From positions 1 through 18,799 of the forward strand of contig DFKO01000066.1 of NCBI GenBank assembly GCA_002373855.1: DNA of 18,799 bases, given 5' to 3'. The notes beneath the pieces are model-generated. The model searched no databases, had not been told where the DNA came from, and saw nothing but the letters and a program-made list of their open reading frames with translations. Source of the DNA: Lachnospiraceae bacterium UBA3643. Its GTDB lineage: Bacteria; Bacillota; Clostridia; Lachnospirales; Lachnospiraceae. The position numbers were made by a program, and so were the translations under genes. This document shows, one piece after another, positions 14,806 through 18,799 of this stretch (position 1 is its first letter; the number at the start of each line of letters is the position of its first letter).

Positions 14806-15421
14806 AGGAATACTGATAGTTATATCGGGGTTTGCAGGTACAGGTAAAGGCACAATCGTAAAGGGACTGCTCTCGAAGTATGATGATTTTGCGCTCTCTG
14901 TATCGATGACGACGAGAAATCCGAGACCCGGAGAAGTAAACGGTGAGTCATATTTCTTTGTGACAAAAGAAGAGTTTGAAAAGACCATCAAAGAGGACGG
15001 TCTCATCGAATATGCATCATATTGTGACAATTACTACGGTACGCCGAGGGCATACGTTGAGGAGCAGCTTGCCAAAGGTAGGAATGTAATACTGGAGATA
15101 GAGATTCAGGGAGCACTCATCATTAAAGAGAAATTCCCGGATTCAATGCTTTTGTTTATCATGCCTCCCTCAGCAAAGGAACTGCAGGAGAGACTGATAG
15201 GTCGTGGTACCGAGACTCCCGATGTGATCGCAAAACGTATGAAGAGAGCTGCTGACGAGTCTGAGGGAATAGAAAAGTATGATTACATTGTGATCAATGA
15301 CACTATAGACAAATGTGTTGAAGATACATATAACATAATCGAAGCATATCATATGCGCCCTGTATTTAACGAGGAATTCATAAACAGCGTGAGACAGGGA
15401 CTTAAAGATATAAATAATTAA
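14795..15421 (+). CDS. gmk: Guanylate kinase
   Basis: A 208-residue enzyme that phosphorylates GMP to GDP with ATP, in the cytoplasm. The P-loop is SGFAGTGKGT (11-20), with Phe-Ala in place of the common Pro-Ser. The GMP-binding region is SMTTRNPRPGEVNGESYFF (37-55), with the usual TTR-x-PR-x-GE pattern. EIEIQGA (101-107) stands at the family's DIDWQGA site. Residues 125-152 contain the lid (PPS, RLIGRGTE). Firmicute Gmk is a known target of (p)ppGpp inhibition. It overlaps remA by 11 bases and precedes rpoZ by 30. Confidence 0.96.
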   Translation: MNRRGILIVISGFAGTGKGTIVKGLLSKYDDFALSVSMTTRNPRPGEVNGESYFFVTKEEFEKTIKEDGLIEYASYCDNYYGTPRAYVEEQLAKGRNVILEIEIQGALIIKEKFPDSMLLFIMPPSAKELQERLIGRGTETPDVIAKRMKRAADESEGIEKYDYIVINDTIDKCVEDTYNIIEAYHMRPVFNEEFINSVRQGLKDINN

Positions 15422-15451
15422 TCAGGATATACATTAAGGAGGATTATTAAA

Positions 15452-15682
15452 ATGTTACATCCGTCATATTCGGAACTTATGGAAGTGGTTAACAGTGAGG
15501 TAGAGCCCGGAGAGCAGCCTATCGTTAACAGCCGCTACTCAGTTGTTATGGCTACAGCAAAGAGAGCGAGAGATATCATAGCAGGAGCAGAGCCTCTCGT
15601 TTATGCAGCAGGCAAAAAGCCTCTCTCGATTGCTGTTGATGAGTTAAACAGCGGAAAACTCCACATACTCGGAGACGAATAA
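15452..15682 (+). CDS. rpoZ: RNA polymerase omega subunit
   Basis: A 76-residue protein. LHPSYSELMEVV, then NSRYSVVMATAKRARDI (26-42), matches omega, whose conserved helix includes RY-x-LV-x-x-A-(A/K)-x-RAR. Omega helps assemble and stabilise RNA polymerase. A full AAGGAGG (15436-15442) sits nine bases before the ATG. The position after gmk is the standard Firmicute arrangement, and it is the last gene before a terminator. In Bacillus coaBC and priA follow; here rimO does. Confidence 0.95.
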   Translation: MLHPSYSELMEVVNSEVEPGEQPIVNSRYSVVMATAKRARDIIAGAEPLVYAAGKKPLSIAVDELNSGKLHILGDE

Positions 15683-15694
15683 AAGACTTTTTGG

Positions 15695-15721
15695 GACGCG
15701 CTTGTTTTGGCGCGTCTTTTT
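15695..15721 (+). terminator. Rho-independent terminator after rpoZ
   Basis: GACGCGC (15695-15701) pairs with GCGCGTC (15710-15716) around an eight-base loop, followed by five T's (15717-15721). An AAAAGAC at 15681-15687 is also complementary to GTCTTTT (15714-15720), so an alternative pairing that would break the terminator stem is possible. The stem is short but GC-rich. Confidence 0.88.
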
Positions 15722-15763
15722 ATGCATATCTGAGTGAAGTGAAGCATAAGGAAACGATGATTT

Positions 15764-17101
15764 ATGAATAAAATGAAAGTAATGCTCACGTCATTGGGGT
15801 GTGACAAAAACCTTGTTGACTCAGAGATGATGCTGGGTATTTTGTCAGAGAACGGATTTGAACTGACAAGCGATGAGAAAAAAGCAGATGTGATAGTTGT
15901 AAATACATGTGCTTTTATCCTTGATTCAAAACAGGAGAGCATAGACACTCTTATTGAATACGGAGAACTCAAAAAGACCGGTAATTTAAAGATACTTGTC
16001 TGCGCAGGATGTCTTGCTGAGAGGTATCATGATGAGATCTTAAAAGAACTTCCGGAGGTTGATATCATCATCGGTACGACGGCTTTTGACCGGATTGCGG
16101 AAGCTGTCCGGGCATTTAAAGATAAAGCTCTTACATACCTGGATGATACGGAGCATAAACTTGTTTATGGCAAAAAGCGTGTCCTTGCTGAGGGTGGATA
16201 TACAGCATATTTAAAGATCGCTGAGGGATGCGATAAAAAGTGTACATACTGCGCCATCCCCGGTATCAGGGGCTCGTACAGGTCTGTACCCATGGAAACT
16301 CTTATTAAAGAGGCAAACCAGCTGGCATCGGATGGTGTTAAGGAACTGGTGGTGGTAGCCCAGGAGACTACAGTCTATGGTCTCGATATATATGGTGAAA
16401 AGAGACTGCACAGTCTGCTCCGTGAGCTTTGCGAAATAGATGACATCAGTTGGATCAGGATACTGTACTGTTATCCCGAGGAGATATATGATGAGCTCAT
16501 AGAAACGATAGCAGAAGAGCCCAAGATATGCCATTATCTGGATATCCCCATTCAGCATTCGGATGATACGATCTTACAGAGGATGGGCAGACGTACAAAT
16601 AATGAGTATCTCCGAAATCTCGTTTGGAAATTAAGAAAGGCAATACCGGATATTGCTCTGCGTACTACGCTTATCACCGGATTTCCGGGAGAGACGGAGG
16701 ATAATTTTGAAAATCTCAAGGCTTTTGTAAAAGAGATGAGATTTGACAGGCTCGGAGCTTTTGCATATTCTGCGGAAGAGGGTACAGTGGCAGCCGGAAT
16801 GGATGGTCAGATACCCGATGATATAAAAGAAAAGCGCAGAGATGAGATAATGCTGATCCAGCAGGAAATTGCTTTTGAGAAAGCAGATGAAAAAGTGGGC
16901 ATGATTGTGCCTGTAATAATAGAGGGACGCCTTGACGACGGAGCCCTTGTAGGGAGGACATATATGGATGCTCCCGATGTGGACGGTTATGTATTTATCG
17001 ATTCGGACAAAGACTTAATGAGCGGAACGATAATGAATGTGCGTATTACCGGAAGCAATGAATACGATCTGATCGGAGAATTTTGTGATGAACTTACCTA
17101 A
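15764..17101 (+). CDS. rimO: Ribosomal protein S12 methylthiotransferase RimO
   Basis: A 445-residue radical SAM enzyme that methylthiolates the conserved Asp of ribosomal protein S12. The N-terminal UPF0004 domain has C13 (SLGCDKN), C49 (VNTCAF) and C83 (AGCLAERY), binding one 4Fe-4S cluster. The radical SAM motif C156-x3-C160-x2-C163 (EGCDKKCTYCAIP) binds the second. The C-terminal TRAM domain is at about 375-440. SLGCDKN-x-VDSE and the QHSDD region distinguish RimO from MiaB. AAGGAAA (15748-15754) supports the ATG at 15764; ATG 15773 is a less likely alternative. No clear promoter lies between the rpoZ terminator and this gene. The 3' end overlaps pgsA. Confidence 0.96.
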   Translation: MNKMKVMLTSLGCDKNLVDSEMMLGILSENGFELTSDEKKADVIVVNTCAFILDSKQESIDTLIEYGELKKTGNLKILVCAGCLAERYHDEILKELPEVDIIIGTTAFDRIAEAVRAFKDKALTYLDDTEHKLVYGKKRVLAEGGYTAYLKIAEGCDKKCTYCAIPGIRGSYRSVPMETLIKEANQLASDGVKELVVVAQETTVYGLDIYGEKRLHSLLRELCEIDDISWIRILYCYPEEIYDELIETIAEEPKICHYLDIPIQHSDDTILQRMGRRTNNEYLRNLVWKLRKAIPDIALRTTLITGFPGETEDNFENLKAFVKEMRFDRLGAFAYSAEEGTVAAGMDGQIPDDIKEKRRDEIMLIQQEIAFEKADEKVGMIVPVIIEGRLDDGALVGRTYMDAPDVDGYVFIDSDKDLMSGTIMNVRITGSNEYDLIGEFCDELT

Positions 17102-17702
17102 TAAACTGACAATGCTCAGGGTTATACTAATACCGTTTTTTATATTTTTCCTTTTGACGGATCTGTGTGGGCAAAGCGGAGCCTGGATTGCACTTGCTAT
17201 TTTCTGTGTGGCCAGCTTTACCGATTTCCTTGACGGACAGATAGCAAGGAGATGCAATCTCGTAACCAATTTCGGTAAATTTATGGATCCCCTTGCCGAT
17301 AAACTGCTGGTCTGCAGCGCGCTTATCTGTTTTGTCGAGATGGAACTTTTGCCGTCATGGTTTGTGATCATCATAATTGCAAGAGAATTTATTATAAGCG
17401 GTTTCAGACTTGTTGCGGCTGATTCCGGTGTCGTGATAGCAGCCAGCTGGTGGGGTAAATTCAAGACTGTATCCCAGATGATTACAATCATACTTTTCAT
17501 TATCATGAAGGGACTTGGTAAAGATATTTACTGGAAGGCGCTTGCTCTTAACGAGGTGATGGGGCCCGAATGCAGTGCGGATATTTCGGTATTTTCAATA
17601 GTGGTTACGGTGTTTGCATGGATATCACTTGCACTGACCGTTATCTCCCTTATTGATTATATAGTTAAAAATAAAGATGTTATGAAGGACAAGAAACAGT
17701 AA
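17088..17702 (+). CDS. pgsA: CDP-diacylglycerol-glycerol-3-phosphate 3-phosphatidyltransferase
   Basis: A 204-residue membrane enzyme that makes phosphatidylglycerol phosphate, the committed step to phosphatidylglycerol. The CDP-alcohol phosphotransferase motif D46-x2-D49-G50-x2-A53-R54-x8-G63-x3-D67-x3-D71 is complete. MNLPNKLTMLRV is the usual N-terminus. Several hydrophobic segments flank the motif (about 10-25, 32-44, 73-84, 91-105, 120-140, 165-190). I chose ATG 17088; the in-frame GTG 17085 just before it is possible. GGAGA (17075-17079) fits both. It overlaps the end of rimO by 14 bases. PgsA supplies the lipid used by LTA-synthase-like enzymes such as the one at 4201. Confidence 0.95.
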   Translation: MNLPNKLTMLRVILIPFFIFFLLTDLCGQSGAWIALAIFCVASFTDFLDGQIARRCNLVTNFGKFMDPLADKLLVCSALICFVEMELLPSWFVIIIIAREFIISGFRLVAADSGVVIAASWWGKFKTVSQMITIILFIIMKGLGKDIYWKALALNEVMGPECSADISVFSIVVTVFAWISLALTVISLIDYIVKNKDVMKDKKQ

Positions 17703-17717
17703 TACCCGGAGGATATT

Positions 17718-18799
17718 ATGATAGCCGAGACAATCTTTGTCGGAACCGAGCTTTTGCTCGGAAATATTGTAAATACAAACGGAGCATATCTGGCGGACAG
17801 ACTGGCGGCTCTTGGCATTTCCACCTATTATCAGACAGTGGTAGGTGATAACCTTGAGCGTATATCGGAGACCGTAAAACTCAGCCTTTCGAGATCAGAT
17901 ATACTGATATTAAGCGGTGGACTCGGTCCTACACAGGATGATATCACGAGAGATGGAGTTGCAAAGGCTCTCGGACTTAACCTTGTGACAGATGAGCACT
18001 CAAAAAAGAGGATTGAAGAATATTTCGCCAGATCCGGCAAAACGATGACAGAAAATAATTATCGTCAGGCTCTTGTACCGGAAGGCGGAAAAGCGATAGA
18101 CAATGAATGCGGTACAGCACCCGGAATCGTAATTGAAAAAGATGGCAAGACTGTAATACTGCTCCCCGGACCACCGGTTGAATTAAAGGCAATGTTTGAA
18201 AAGGATATTGTCCCCCTTTTATCTGAAAAGACGGATGGAGTGATATACTCCGTAACAGTCAAAGTCTGCGGAAAGAGTGAGAGTGAGATCGCCACAATAT
18301 TGGATGATCTGATAAACGGAGACGGAGAAGTGACGGTGGCTCCGTATGCAAAATGCTGCGAAGTACATCTGAGGGTCACTGCAAAAGCAGAGGATGAGAA
18401 AACCGCCAAAAAACTCGTAAAACCTGTTGTTAAGGAGATAAAGAGCAGACTTGAGGAAGCTGTGTATACCACAGATGATGATACAACACTTGAAAAGGCC
18501 GTAGTCGATCTGCTCTTGGCAAACGGTCTCACCGTGACTACTGTAGAGTCATGTACGGGAGGACTTCTGGCAGGACGGCTGATAAATGTCCCGGGAGTAT
18601 CCGAGGTATTTAAGAGCGGTCATATCACATATTCAAACAAGGCAAAAAGAAAATTGGTCAGTGTCAAAAAGACTACTCTTGATAAATACGGAGCTGTCAG
18701 TGCCAAGGTTGTCAAGGAGATGGCAAGAGGTGCGACAATGTTTAATCATGCAGATGTTGCAGTGGCAGTATCCGGAATAGCAGGACCCGACGGAGGCAC
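17718..18799 (+). CDS. cinA: CinA-type nicotinamide-nucleotide amidase/pyrophosphatase (3' truncated by window)
   Basis: The frame opens at ATG 17718, with GGAGG (17708-17712) five bases upstream, and runs off the window after 360 codons; full CinA is about 410-420 residues. The N-terminal MoCF-like domain (about 1-170) has FVGTELLLGNIVNTN (7-21), GGLGPTQDDITRDG (67-80) and LLPGPP (148-153). The C-terminal PncC-type amidase domain starts near 255, with VESCTGGLLAGR (276-287), GHITYSNKAK (301-310) and VSGIAGPDGG (351-360). The protein acts in NAD salvage and repair, with roles proposed in competence through a neighbouring recA, which is not in view. It is the last of the rimO-pgsA-cinA group. 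Confidence 0.95.
   Translation, partial: MIAETIFVGTELLLGNIVNTNGAYLADRLAALGISTYYQTVVGDNLERISETVKLSLSRSDILILSGGLGPTQDDITRDGVAKALGLNLVTDEHSKKRIEEYFARSGKTMTENNYRQALVPEGGKAIDNECGTAPGIVIEKDGKTVILLPGPPVELKAMFEKDIVPLLSEKTDGVIYSVTVKVCGKSESEIATILDDLINGDGEVTVAPYAKCCEVHLRVTAKAEDEKTAKKLVKPVVKEIKSRLEEAVYTTDDDTTLEKAVVDLLLANGLTVTTVESCTGGLLAGRLINVPGVSEVFKSGHITYSNKAKRKLVSVKKTTLDKYGAVSAKVVKEMARGATMFNHADVAVAVSGIAGPDGG

Noticed and set aside
1..18799. CRISPR arrays, tRNA, rRNA, insertion sequences, phage genes
   Set aside because: No spaced direct repeats, cloverleaf or rRNA-like sequence, transposase motifs or structural phage genes are visible; nearly all of the window is accounted for by ordinary genes.

Overview
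The window looks like the chromosome of an anaerobic Firmicute, most likely a Lachnospiraceae member. Evidence: moderate-to-low GC, heavy use of AGA/AGG and ATA codons, strong GGAGG-type ribosome binding sites, a yicC-remA-gmk-rpoZ cluster of Firmicute type, and a gmk-rpoZ-rimO-pgsA-cinA order. I see no insertion sequence, prophage, CRISPR array, tRNA or rRNA. Every gap between genes is under 300 bases. I cannot name the genus from this sequence alone.

Layout. (1) Bases 1-48 are the last 15 codons of a plus-strand gene, most likely type I glyceraldehyde-3-phosphate dehydrogenase, followed by a strong intrinsic terminator (90-123). A perfect 22-bp inverted repeat (149-208) then serves both strands. 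A minus-strand gene (262-1299) encodes a membrane-anchored, propeller-like DUF5050-type protein. (2) From a divergent intergenic region, plus-strand genes begin with a cytoplasmic GH2-family glycosidase (1399-4179). It is followed closely by an LTA-synthase-like membrane phosphoglycerol transferase (4201-6510) with an unusual Asp-Pro hexapeptide-repeat tail. (3) A new promoter (6542-6570) leads into a diamine/spermidine-type GNAT acetyltransferase, a CheC-family protein with two complete phosphatase motifs, a SecB-like chaperone, an ABC-F ATPase, and a MoxR / DUF58 / TgpA-like cassette. These genes are tightly spaced or overlapping and may form one long transcript. (4) A near-consensus promoter (13562-13590) drives yicC-remA-gmk-rpoZ, which ends at a strong terminator (15695-15721). 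(5) rimO, pgsA and a 3'-truncated cinA follow as a tightly packed group to the end of the window.

How the genes work together. The rightmost block is housekeeping: RNA quality control (YicC), matrix/osmotic gene regulation (RemA), GMP kinase, RNA polymerase omega, ribosomal protein S12 methylthiolation, phosphatidylglycerol phosphate synthesis and nucleotide/NAD repair. PgsA makes the precursor of phosphatidylglycerol, the usual substrate of LTA-synthase-like enzymes such as the one at 4201, though the two genes are far apart. The central block is the least explained. A CheC-type phosphatase sits beside a SecB-like chaperone with no chemotaxis gene in view. The MoxR-DUF58 pair is followed by a membrane protein that keeps a TgpA-like C-terminal motif but has no visible transglutaminase core. 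These are the best candidates for unusual biology, but nothing here proves a new system.
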